This document shows, one piece after another, positions 46,074 to 53,734 of a stretch of DNA of 64,000 bases (position 1 is the stretch's first letter; every line of letters begins with the position of its first letter). A program made the translations under genes and the position numbers. The stretch covers positions 62,001 to 126,000 of the forward strand of contig CANMVS010000001.1 of the NCBI GenBank assembly GCA_947501445.1, given 5' to 3'. Origin of the DNA: an uncultured Rhizobiaceae group bacterium (GTDB lineage: Bacteria > Pseudomonadota > Alphaproteobacteria > Rhizobiales > Rhizobiaceae). The notes under the pieces are model-generated. The model saw nothing but the letters and a program-made list of their open reading frames with translations. It had not been told where the DNA came from and did not search any database.

Positions 46074-47347
46074 GCCACCAGTAACAATGTTTCAATATCA
46101 CCATCCTCTTGCTGCTGTTTGATTTCGGCTTCCATCGCATCAACATGCTGCGTGAGTGCATTCAAACCTGCTTCAATTCCGGCCAGTTTGCGCGATTCAC
46201 TGGCTATCCGTGCTGCTTGTAATTCGTCGGCGCTGGTTTTGGCTGCTGGTTTTTCACCGAACACCGAGTCAAAGGCGCGATCAAGGGTGGTTCGCCGGGC
46301 ATCTTCCCATGCCTGGCACTGTCTTTGGCCCTCGCGGTCGCCTCTGTCCCGCCACCGAGTGTCAACAAGTCCAGCGATGCCAGTTGGCGATCGCTCAATC
46401 TGTTGTAAGGTCTCACTCAGTGTTGGTGTTGAAACCTGCGTCTGCGCCTCAATATTGTGAGCCACCAGCGCCTGAACCTGGCCCACATCTGGAGAACTGG
46501 TTTCACTTGCTACCTCAACACCATTGGCAGCCAGAATATGCGCTAGGCCCAACGCAGGCGCGGATAACTCGGCAGTTGATTCAACATTGGTTGCTGCAAG
46601 CCCGTGCTCCTGCCCAACAGCTGGGCTTGAAACCTCTGTGCCTGATTCAACATCATTGGCCAGTAATGCATCAGCACTGGCAGTCGCAGGGGCGAGTGCA
46701 ATATATGCAGTTACCCATTGGGTGCTGCCACCTGAGAGGCCAACAAATTCATTATCGATCTCACCGGCTATTGCCTTGTCGAATGTAGCGGCCGCACACG
46801 AAGCAGACGCATTACCACCGCCTGGGGGGCCATTGTCATTGTCATACCGTTCAGTCCAGCCAGCGGGCCAGGTCGGAACAATGGGCGATCCAGAGTTGCC
46901 TGATTCTGCGCAAATTGCGCCGACAACAACACAATCTGCTACACTTGTCGTAACCCCGAATGGAAAATCAGCAAACGCACTGGCACCATCAAAGGGTGTT
47001 TCAGTGCCACTCGCATTTATTGGGCTGGCGTTATCCACGCCTGAGAACCGCAGTAGCGCAAAAGCAGCCCTTTCGCTGCCTGATACAGGCGAAATTGTGT
47101 AACTGACTGGCTCAGTGCCATCGCAAACCCGATACTGGAAGCCGCCCCGGAATGTTCCTCCGGCCCCGGAAACCGGACCACCAAACAAGTCTGTAAAACC
47201 CGTAAGTGTGCTGAACCCGGCTGTACCATCAATATCACCGACAAAGACAAGAGCGTCTCCAGAAACGACACCTGCCGGTTTGGCCAGTGATCCCGATGAG
47301 GCATTATCCAGATGGCCGGATGATACGCTCTCAAAAACAACAGCCAT
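46070..47347 (-). CDS. Phage virion protein with internal repeats
   Basis: 425 residues. The N-terminal half (1-225) is a beta-sandwich-like region rich in Gly/Ser/Ala (FRGGFQYRVCDGTEPVSYT, FALLRFSGVD, WVTAYIALAP), similar to short carbohydrate-binding or fibre-like modules. Residues about 232-335 contain four tandem units of about 26 residues with the theme LxANxVExxTExSxPxxGQ. The last 90 residues are a charged coiled coil. The start of the coiled coil may link it to the head. No known family is assigned. Confidence 0.6.
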   Translation of the reverse strand: MAVVFESVSSGHLDNASSGSLAKPAGVVSGDALVFVGDIDGTAGFSTLTGFTDLFGGPVSGAGGTFRGGFQYRVCDGTEPVSYTISPVSGSERAAFALLRFSGVDNASPINASGTETPFDGASAFADFPFGVTTSVADCVVVGAICAESGNSGSPIVPTWPAGWTERYDNDNGPPGGGNASASCAAATFDKAIAGEIDNEFVGLSGGSTQWVTAYIALAPATASADALLANDVESGTEVSSPAVGQEHGLAATNVESTAELSAPALGLAHILAANGVEVASETSSPDVGQVQALVAHNIEAQTQVSTPTLSETLQQIERSPTGIAGLVDTRWRDRGDREGQRQCQAWEDARRTTLDRAFDSVFGEKPAAKTSADELQAARIASESRKLAGIEAGLNALTQHVDAMEAEIKQQQEDGDIETLLLVA

Positions 47348-47350
47348 TTC

Positions 47351-47719
47351 TTAAGCAGCATCCCGAATGGTGAGGCTGATTGCATCCAGCGTGAACGCAT
47401 TGCCGCTGGTAACAGCCTGTGAGGCTGTCAGAGCCCCGGTAGCAATCAGAGTATCGGATCCATTGGTGAGCGCCCAATGTGTGGCTGTGCCCGTCGCTGT
47501 GACACTGCCATCAGTAATGGCCGGGACAATCACCCGCCGCCCATCCGTTGCACCGGCTTGTGTGGAACCTGTGTTGAGAGTTGTCTTGTTGCCGAGCGTG
47601 AATGTGCTGGTTGCGGCAGAATAGGATGTTGGCTCCTGCGAACAGATATCAACCCGTGTACCGTTAGCGTCAGCGTAATCAAGACCCTGATCAAATACTT
47701 CATCATTGATGTAAGCCAT
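47351..47719 (-). CDS. Small phage virion protein
   Basis: 122 residues, rich in Thr, Ala and Ser and beta-type, with YINDEVFDQGLDYADANGTRVDICSQEP at the start, a form often seen among small head-associated proteins of short-tailed prophages. It shares one base with the portal stop and is followed after three bases by the 425-residue protein. Function is unknown. Confidence 0.6.
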   Translation of the reverse strand: MAYINDEVFDQGLDYADANGTRVDICSQEPTSYSAATSTFTLGNKTTLNTGSTQAGATDGRRVIVPAITDGSVTATGTATHWALTNGSDTLIATGALTASQAVTSGNAFTLDAISLTIRDAA

Positions 47720-49950
47720 TATCGTGCCACCGTTTCCACACCGATTGCCTTGCCCTGTTCATCACGAACAACGCGCTTTGGAGCATTTAAAGACTGAGCC
47801 AGATCTCCCAGGCCTTCCGCAATGGACGCCTGATTTTCACTCACCGTTTGCACCATTTGGGAAATGGCGTTGAACTGCTCGCGATTACCTGTCATGGCGT
47901 AATCGGGAGACCGTCCGGCCTTCACAAGCTCCTTGTTAACCTCTGCCGCCTTGGCATTTTCATCCGCATCCCTGGCATTGGCGATCTTCTGCGCTTCCAG
48001 TTCAAGCTTTCTGTCCTCTGTGTCCTTGCGCATAGCCAAATCCTCCTTGCGCAACGCCATATCGGCCTTGTATTTCTCAGCCTCGGCCTTCATTTTTTCC
48101 AGTTCAGGATTGGGCTTTGGCTGGCCTGCAACCTGTTTCATGTTGTCGGCGAATTCCTCAATTGCACCCTCAAGCTGGCGACCGGACCTGAAAGGTGCCG
48201 TCGCAAACTTGAGCACTTCCGCCGCAAATGGTGCCGCATCTGGCTGCGCCTGAACCAATGGCCCCAGCTGCGCCAGCGCGGTCGCAAGCGCGCCCATGAA
48301 TTGAGTCACGGCTTGCTGATTGGCCTGTTCATCTGGTTGGATGGTGGAATCTGTCTCAATGTCCAGGGTGAACGGCCTCATGCGCTCCTGTTGCAGGAAC
48401 TGCAACACCTGTTCAATGGTCACAGTGCCTTCAAGCTGTTTGATTTGCGCCTGTGCCTGCTGCACAGCCTGCTCAGCCTGTTGTTTTAGCTTTGGGTTGC
48501 TTTGCAACTGCTGAATCAACTGCGGGTTCTGTTGAACCTGTTGCGCCTTCTGCTGCACCTGTTGGCGAATACCCTGTATCTGCTGCTGCACCTGTTGCTG
48601 TTTGGGTGCTTCCTCATATTGGCTCATCGCCATGATGGTTTGAGGTTGAAAGTTCTCAGAGATGATTTCACCGGCGATCCGTGTCACGTCTCTGGCAATG
48701 CGCACCAGTTCATTCTGTCGATCCCGCACACGCACCGAACCGTATTGGCTCTTGAGTTGCTGCGCGCCGAGCGTTTCATTCGGATTTGTCGCCCCACGCA
48801 TAATGTCGGAAAGGCCAGTGATTTGATAAACGTCCTCAATCAACTGCCTGCGCAAAGCAATCAACTGCGTGATGACCTGTGCAATTTCAGCCACTGGCAA
48901 CCAGACAATGCTGTCTTTCAACGCCGCACCGCCCAGGGCTGCGGTATTGGGCACCGGTATCAACAGAGCGTTGTTGTCTGTCTTTTTGAGCGCCGCTTCA
49001 ATCGCATCGCTCAATTCCTCGACACCAGCAGAATAAAAACCCTTCATCCGCAGAGCTTCGGCCAGTGCAGATATACGCGCTGTCATTTCGTTGATTTCCT
49101 CGACCTGGTCCCGATAGTAGACAAAGTCCGGCACCGGTATGAGTGATCCGCGCTGCAACGTGCCATAGGCTGGCCGTGGGCATGGAAAGAATTGATCCAG
49201 CGATAAAAACGGCTCCTGAATATCGAGCACATCCTCCATGCCGTCAGCCACCCAGACAACCACGCCTTTCACCTTATGCCATATCTCCCATACAGCAGCT
49301 TTCATCTGCGTGGCCGGTTGTTCGTCATCACTCTTGTCCGGCTTGTCTGTGAATGTGGCTTTCAACCATTCATCGCCAAACCGGGCCAGCCCATCCTTGC
49401 GGGTCAGCCATGAGCGCCGGGCAACCCAACCGACCTCTTTCCATTTGCGGGCAACCTCATGGGCAAAATCTTTGCGGTCCACATGGTCATAAGTCACACG
49501 TTCGCTCTGCTGGTCGGCCTCATAGCGAAGCCACACAACACCGCGAGCATTGGTCGCCAGATCGTCACGCACATGGCGCATGGTCACGTCAATGTCTTCA
49601 AGATCGAATGAGGTGATCAGTGTGCGCTCAAGTACCTCTGACGCATGTCGGTTGATTTCCCTGCGGTCCCTGAAGCGGCTAATAACAACAGGCACGGGAG
49701 GCCGGGAATAGATCGAGGGTTTGAGCACCTCGAGGTTGGCCCAAAATATCTGAAACTCACGTTCCGAATGCATAGCCGCCTTGTCTTCAAGACTGGCATA
49801 AAGCTTGTCTATCTTGTCACACACATCATTGTATTTAGACGTGGCTTTTTCATAGACCCTGATATCATCCATCCAGGGTTTTGCCGCACGCCTGCCGGCA
49901 AACGGATCTTCCTGCTGCTCATCCGCCGCTAGGTCATGTTCATCAATCAT
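47719..49950 (-). CDS. Phage portal protein
   Basis: 743 residues, matching large portal proteins of short-tailed phages: KYNDVCDKIDKLYASLEDK, EFQIFWANLEVLKPSIYSRPPVPVV, HVRDDLATNARGVVWLRYE, IEDVYQITGLSDIMRGATNPNETLGAQQLKSQYGSVRVRDRQNE and a very Gln-rich segment (about residues 440-500), then a helical end. The dodecameric portal is the DNA channel and the dock for terminase. Its start region has been partly duplicated 1.8 kb upstream. Q-rich tracts are common in this protein type. Confidence 0.85.
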   Translation of the reverse strand: MIDEHDLAADEQQEDPFAGRRAAKPWMDDIRVYEKATSKYNDVCDKIDKLYASLEDKAAMHSEREFQIFWANLEVLKPSIYSRPPVPVVISRFRDRREINRHASEVLERTLITSFDLEDIDVTMRHVRDDLATNARGVVWLRYEADQQSERVTYDHVDRKDFAHEVARKWKEVGWVARRSWLTRKDGLARFGDEWLKATFTDKPDKSDDEQPATQMKAAVWEIWHKVKGVVVWVADGMEDVLDIQEPFLSLDQFFPCPRPAYGTLQRGSLIPVPDFVYYRDQVEEINEMTARISALAEALRMKGFYSAGVEELSDAIEAALKKTDNNALLIPVPNTAALGGAALKDSIVWLPVAEIAQVITQLIALRRQLIEDVYQITGLSDIMRGATNPNETLGAQQLKSQYGSVRVRDRQNELVRIARDVTRIAGEIISENFQPQTIMAMSQYEEAPKQQQVQQQIQGIRQQVQQKAQQVQQNPQLIQQLQSNPKLKQQAEQAVQQAQAQIKQLEGTVTIEQVLQFLQQERMRPFTLDIETDSTIQPDEQANQQAVTQFMGALATALAQLGPLVQAQPDAAPFAAEVLKFATAPFRSGRQLEGAIEEFADNMKQVAGQPKPNPELEKMKAEAEKYKADMALRKEDLAMRKDTEDRKLELEAQKIANARDADENAKAAEVNKELVKAGRSPDYAMTGNREQFNAISQMVQTVSENQASIAEGLGDLAQSLNAPKRVVRDEQGKAIGVETVAR

Positions 49951-50350
49951 AATTCAATACTCGTGTTGCTGACTGTTGTGGCGGACCTTCAAGCACCCAT
50001 GAACTCCCACATGTAGAGATGGCTTACTTGGTGCTTGTTTATGCAATGTGATCCCGCAGTTAATCGCAGTTTCCCGAAGGGATCAGAACCGTGGCTGCAG
50101 ATGTCGTGCAATGGTGTCGTGTTGGTCTGCATACTGTCATTTCGCTTGCGCACGCATATGCGCAGTCGCGCCATGCCGACCTGAACACAATTGGTATTGT
50201 TAACTTGGCAAATCGGCACCAGCTTTCCGATAGCCCTTATGGGATCAGCCAGATTTGCTGGCACACAGGTATGCAGCGTTTTACATCAAGTCCCATGAGG
50301 ATAAACGGGCGCTGTATGGCACCCTGCCCAAGTCTCACATCTTAACATTA
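49951..50350 (-). pseudogene. Decayed copy of the terminase 3' end
   Basis: About 400 bases similar over their length to 51779-52195, the last part of the intact terminase gene, for example the shared blocks GATCCCGCAGTTAAT, AGAACCGTGGCTG and CGCCATGCCGACCTGAACAC. Several frame-breaking changes are present. It directly precedes the intact portal gene, so it is what is left of the original terminase end before an insertion. Confidence 0.7.
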
Positions 50351-50390
50351 TGTCGGAGTTAGTACCGCAACCTGTGTGAGATTGCATGGC

Positions 50391-50537
50391 ATGGTGACGG
50401 ATAACGCAGCCAGTGAAAACAGCTTCACTGAAAATGCTCTTGCTCAAGTGGTTACCGTCCCGGACCATGCCGCAGGAAAACAACTGCACTGCAACATCAA
50501 GGACCCTGTTATTCTTGAGATTACATCTATTACTTAA
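50391..50537 (+). CDS. Possible short reading frame, adhesin-like fragment
   Basis: A 48-codon frame starting MVTDNAASENSFTENALAQ, slightly reminiscent of cadherin-like adhesin repeats (ExSFTENA...VTVPDH). The open frame extends upstream of the ATG and there is no clear ribosome binding site, so it is more likely a gene fragment brought in with the insertion than an active gene. Confidence 0.2.
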   Translation: MVTDNAASENSFTENALAQVVTVPDHAAGKQLHCNIKDPVILEITSIT

Positions 50538-50623
50538 TTGTAACGATTTTATACATTGAATTTACCGTAATAATCCACATCTCAGACATGCAATCAATTG
50601 GAAATCAAACAAGGACTAGTAAA

Positions 50624-50788
50624 ATGACAAACGCAAAAAACACTGCACGAGCCGAATTTGGCAAAGCGCACAACATGAAAGGATCCGGCAATAATCAGTC
50701 TGCAATTGCTTTGGCAAACGAAATGGAAAAAGTCGCAGGCGGAGTCGGCTCATGCCGTTGGAGCTTCCCTCTGCCTTCGTGCGGCTGA
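50624..50788 (+). CDS. Candidate double-glycine peptide precursor with two-cysteine core
   Basis: A 54-residue product, opposite in strand to all phage genes. The first 40 residues form a polar helical leader ending IALANEMEKVAGG, the typical Gly-Gly cleavage site of peptides exported by C39-peptidase ABC transporters. The remaining 14 residues, VGSCRWSFPLPSCG, contain two Cys eight residues apart that could form a disulfide or thioether loop. AAGGAC before ATG 50624 decides the start. No transporter or modification gene is in the window. The leader motif is seen; export and modification are inference. Confidence 0.55.
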   Translation: MTNAKNTARAEFGKAHNMKGSGNNQSAIALANEMEKVAGGVGSCRWSFPLPSCG

Positions 50789-50945
50789 GTCATACATCCA
50801 TGACAATCCGCAATTGTTCAGCCGGCCCCGCCAGGCTGTTACTCCAGGTTGAGGATAGTCGCTGGAGGGTGAAGCCGTATGTTTTATAAGAACGCCCTTC
50901 ATCGGGTGCTGTTTAGACCCCCGATTGTCGGCAGATGACTGTATC

Positions 50946-51049
50946 AAAGCAATTCGGATTTTGACGGAATCGGCAAAACCTGAATGCATCAACAAAAATC
51001 AAAGGCCGACACCGCTATCCCGTTTCTGACAAAACGCGAAACGGTCTAA
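50946..51049 (+). repeat. Dispersed two-hairpin repeat, copy 3
   Basis: 104 bases, close to copy 2 across the whole length, with the GACGGAATCGGCAAAACC hairpin arm, the CATCAACAAAAATCAAAGG centre and the CCGTTTC-GAAACGG right hairpin. It stands at the 3' side of the second Gly-Gly peptide gene. Confidence 0.85.
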
Positions 51050-51051
51050 TC

Positions 51052-51079
51052 AAAAACGGCCCCTTCCTGGAACGGGCCG
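51052..51079 (-). terminator. Rho-independent terminator after the second Gly-Gly peptide gene
   Basis: Minus strand CGGCCC-GTTCCAGGAAG-GGGCCG followed by TTTTTG. It lies 64 bases after the stop of the 48-residue peptide gene, so that gene is a transcription unit of its own. Confidence 0.75.
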
Positions 51080-51142
51080 CTATCTCATGGCACACAGCCA
51101 AAAGGGAATAACGCAATAGGCGTTGCTGTAATCGCGTTACAG

Positions 51143-51289
51143 CTATACGCCCATTCCCTTATTTTGCATCGTGTCATAAAAGGCTCCACCTGCAGCCTTT
51201 TCCAAAGTTTCTGCAGCTGCTGGCTCTGCTTTGCCATCCTGTTGGTTTTTCTGGGTGGTCTGTTCTGGTTGTTTTTTAGAATCGGACAT
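51143..51289 (-). CDS. Candidate double-glycine peptide precursor without cysteines
   Basis: A 48-residue product: MSDSKKQPEQTTQKNQQDG, an Ala/Glu-rich stretch, then ETLEKAAGG and the 13-residue end AFYDTMQNKGMGV. The LEKAAGG segment parallels MEKVAGG of the neighbouring plus-strand peptide, and the Gly-Gly pair lies at a similar distance from the C terminus. GGA before ATG 51289 and a strong terminator downstream support a real gene. Repeat copies 3 and 4 flank it at about 575 bases spacing. Without Cys or many Ser/Thr the core would be an unmodified short peptide, perhaps a signal. Confidence 0.5.
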   Translation of the reverse strand: MSDSKKQPEQTTQKNQQDGKAEPAAAETLEKAAGGAFYDTMQNKGMGV

Positions 51290-51549
51290 TGTTCCATCTC
51301 CCGTCATTGCGTGCCACGCGCGGCATCATAATTGCATGTAATATGCTGTCTACGTCAATTGATGTGGTGGCAAATTCCGTGAGGTACAAGCGACATAATT
51401 ATTAACAATCGGACATGTTTCAATCTGTACAGTCTGAAACAGCGTGTTTATGCCCTCAACTGGTGTCCTCGTCTTCCTGTCGAATAACTTCCCAATCGGA
51501 ATTGAGTGGGGCAATGTTTATGGCCAACTACCCGTTACGCCATCCAGTT

Positions 51550-51778
51550 CAGGCGAATGCCGGTTGATTTCCCTTTGATTCTTGAAGCAACCTGTTACAG
51601 CAGGCGGTTTCACCATTTGGAGCAAGCCAGGTTTTGACGGAATAGGCAAAACCTGTGTGTATCAACAAAATCAAAGGCCGACACCGTTGTCCCGTTTCTG
51701 ACAAAACGTGAAACGGTATAGGGTTGGCCGCAGACCTGTTGGCAAATGGGTCATCCGTCGCAAGGTCATACTCATCAA
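51550..51778 (-). pseudogene. Decayed copy of the portal 5' end, interrupted by repeat copy 4
   Basis: Two pieces match the intact portal gene. One at about 51550-51610 shares GGTTGATTTCCCT and AACA/GCAGGC-type blocks with portal bases near 49650-49695; one at about 51721-51778 matches the first 70 bases of the portal gene (GGTCATACTCATCAATTATAA against GGTCATGTTCATCAATCATAA). Repeat copy 4 sits between them. Confidence 0.6.
51621..51720 (+). repeat. Dispersed two-hairpin repeat, copy 4
   Basis: 100 bases with a perfect left stem (AGGTTTTG and CAAAACCT around ACGGAATAGG) and a right stem CCGTTTC and GAAACGG. It interrupts the decayed portal copy, which shows that the element can insert. Confidence 0.85.
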
Positions 51779-53131
51779 TTATAACTCAATTCTCGTGTTG
51801 CTTACTGGCTGTGGCGGACCTTCGAGCACCAATTGGCTCCCAATACGCCGGGATGGCTTTATCGGTGCCGGTTTGCGCTGTGTGATCCCGCAGTTAATTG
51901 CAAATTCCCCGAAGGCATCAGAACCGTGGCTGTTGATATCATGCAATGGCGTTGTATAGGTCTGCATGCTGTCATTCCACTTGCGTGCATACCGGCGCAG
52001 GCGTGCCATGCCGACCTGAACACGATTGGTGTTGTTGAAATGGCAAATCGGTAGCAGCTTTCTGACCGCGTTAATACGATCTGCCGGCTTTGTCGCCACA
52101 CCGACATGCAGCGGCTTTACGCCAAGCCCAATGAGGGTCAATGAGCGCTGTTTGGCGCCCTGCCCCCACTCCCGTACCTTCACATCATGCGGGAGATAGT
52201 GACACCCGTACAGATATGGCTGCATGCGTCCTATCTCGATCATCTGTGACGAGGCTTCGAGAATATCCGGGTTTAACTCTGGCAATGCGTCCTTGACGAT
52301 CTGTTCAGCACCTTCATTGCTCACCTCGTAATAGTCGATGACAAACACCTGCTGACCATTGTCTTGGAAGAACCAGATGGACGTATAATCATCGACCCCA
52401 ATATCCCATGCCGTTTTAACTGGAAGACATGGGTCATGTGGAAAATGTCCAATCCGCCCTGTCTTTTCTGCCGCATGCATCAGCTTGGCATAGTATGCAC
52501 CCTCGGTAATAATTTCATACCCGCCACCCCAGACATGTTCAGCTGTCTCGGGGTCAGATGCGTAATCGTCGTCCTTTTCCTGCCGCAGCACTTCAGGCAG
52601 CCAGGGGTTGTCATTCCAATTGACCTCTATACACGTACCGTCCGTCATTTGGCGACCGCCACGGAAGAACTTGTCAACCGCATCGGTGTCGTGTCTGGGG
52701 TTCCAGGAAAACCAGATCTCCGAACCTTCCTTGCGGATTGTCGGTCGCAACAACTTAAGAGAATGGGCCGAAAGCGTTTGCGCTTCCTCCACCCATGCGA
52801 TGTCAAAGCCTTCCAGTGACTTGATGTTCTCGGCGTTATAGGACTGCATGCCCTTGAAGATGATCAGCGAACCGTTTCTGCCGCGAATCTCTGTTTCCCG
52901 AACATCAAAGAAACCTCCAATGCCGAGTTTTTTAATCTTGTCCTTGAGCAGCTGGCGAACCGATTCCTTCAAGCTGTTCTGTACCTCACGAATGCAGGCA
53001 GCTCTCGTCTCTGCAGCGTAACAACGCGCCAGCAGCAGTTCGGCAAAGAAATGTGATTTCGCCCCTCCACGGCCACCATAGGCTCCCTTGTAACGAAAAC
53101 GCCCAATCAGAGGCGCAAGCTTTCTGGGCAC
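51779..53131 (-). CDS. Phage terminase large subunit
   Basis: About 450 residues. The N-terminal ATPase has a Walker A GGRGGAKSHF (about residues 19-28), a Walker B region SLEGFDIAWVEEA and the motif TIRKEGSEIWFSWNP; the C-terminal RNase-H-like nuclease carries WDIGVDDYTSIWFFQD (first catalytic Asp) and LPHDVKVREWGQGAKQR. It packages DNA into the procapsid. The longest frame starts at 53209 inside the upstream gene; GTG 53131, after an AAGGA, is a better start though not certain. The last 400 bases have a decayed copy at 49951-50350. Confidence 0.85.
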   Translation of the reverse strand: MPRKLAPLIGRFRYKGAYGGRGGAKSHFFAELLLARCYAAETRAACIREVQNSLKESVRQLLKDKIKKLGIGGFFDVRETEIRGRNGSLIIFKGMQSYNAENIKSLEGFDIAWVEEAQTLSAHSLKLLRPTIRKEGSEIWFSWNPRHDTDAVDKFFRGGRQMTDGTCIEVNWNDNPWLPEVLRQEKDDDYASDPETAEHVWGGGYEIITEGAYYAKLMHAAEKTGRIGHFPHDPCLPVKTAWDIGVDDYTSIWFFQDNGQQVFVIDYYEVSNEGAEQIVKDALPELNPDILEASSQMIEIGRMQPYLYGCHYLPHDVKVREWGQGAKQRSLTLIGLGVKPLHVGVATKPADRINAVRKLLPICHFNNTNRVQVGMARLRRYARKWNDSMQTYTTPLHDINSHGSDAFGEFAINCGITQRKPAPIKPSRRIGSQLVLEGPPQPVSNTRIEL

Positions 53132-53147
53132 ACCAATTAACAGAACA

Positions 53148-53441
53148 TCATTCCTTAGGGTCGACAATGGCGAACTCAATACGTGTCTTGATGTTGGTAT
53201 GATCCACACCGGTTACCTGCATTGGCAGAACCTTTCCGATAAGCGTTGCGAATGTGCGCGGCTCTTCAGTTGCCAAAAACAGGCAATAGCCGACCAGCCC
53301 ATCCGCTCCATTTTTGTCACTTCCGGCAAGTACAGCAGCCTGTATCAATGCATCCTTCAGCAGAATTGTTGTTTTATCTGCACCAGCCTTTTTGACCAAC
53401 TCATCGGGTTTGTCGGGCACCCGTGTTCTCGTCCGGGACAT
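53148..53441 (-). CDS. Phage protein preceding the terminase (possible small-subunit role)
   Basis: 97 residues beginning MSRTRTRVPDKPDELVKKAG, then TTILLKDALIQAAVLAGSD and GLVGYCLFLATEEPRTFATLIGKVLPMQV. Proteins with the ALIQAA...GYLxxxA...F..L.GKVLPxQV pattern are regularly found upstream of terminase large subunits; an HTH typical of small terminases is not evident. ATG 53441 is chosen over a longer frame to 53519. About 290 bases without a gene separate it from the chromosomal lyase gene. Confidence 0.65.
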   Translation of the reverse strand: MSRTRTRVPDKPDELVKKAGADKTTILLKDALIQAAVLAGSDKNGADGLVGYCLFLATEEPRTFATLIGKVLPMQVTGVDHTNIKTRIEFAIVDPKE

Positions 53442-53734
53442 AAGACTACCTTTTGTTGGAATAACGTCTCCATGCGCCGCCGTGAACCGGCATAGACAAT
53501 CGAATTGACAGCCGTCCAAATAGTCAGCGGCACAGACGCAAATATGTGATGTTATTTGGTATGGATGTGTTTATAGGGAATTTGTGGACACGGCACTATG
53601 CCGAATTCGAACTGCAAGCGCCATGCACAGTCCAGTACGACTGCAAGCCATTGATACCGTTTCAGATAATGGCGCGTAATTTTTCCGAATACCAAAGCGA
53701 TTAAAGCGCAGAGACACTCAATGGTGCAGGAAAA

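Larger units (their letters stand above)
28010..53441 (-). mobile_element. Podovirus-like prophage, apparently defective or domesticated
   Basis: About 25 kb with one coding strand and a phage gene order: terminase, portal, minor head proteins, scaffold, capsid, adaptor, tail tube, hydrolases, fibre, endolysin, holin-like protein, spanins. No tail tape-measure or sheath is seen, which points to a short tail. No integrase, excisionase, repressor, polymerase, primase or helicase is present, and no att direct repeat was recognised at the edges. Several inner segments are decayed or foreign. The limits given are those of the outermost phage genes. Confidence 0.85.

Noticed and set aside
47848-49146. 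Two long plus-strand frames opposite the portal gene
   Set aside because: Leu- and His-rich antisense shadows of the Gln-rich portal coding region.
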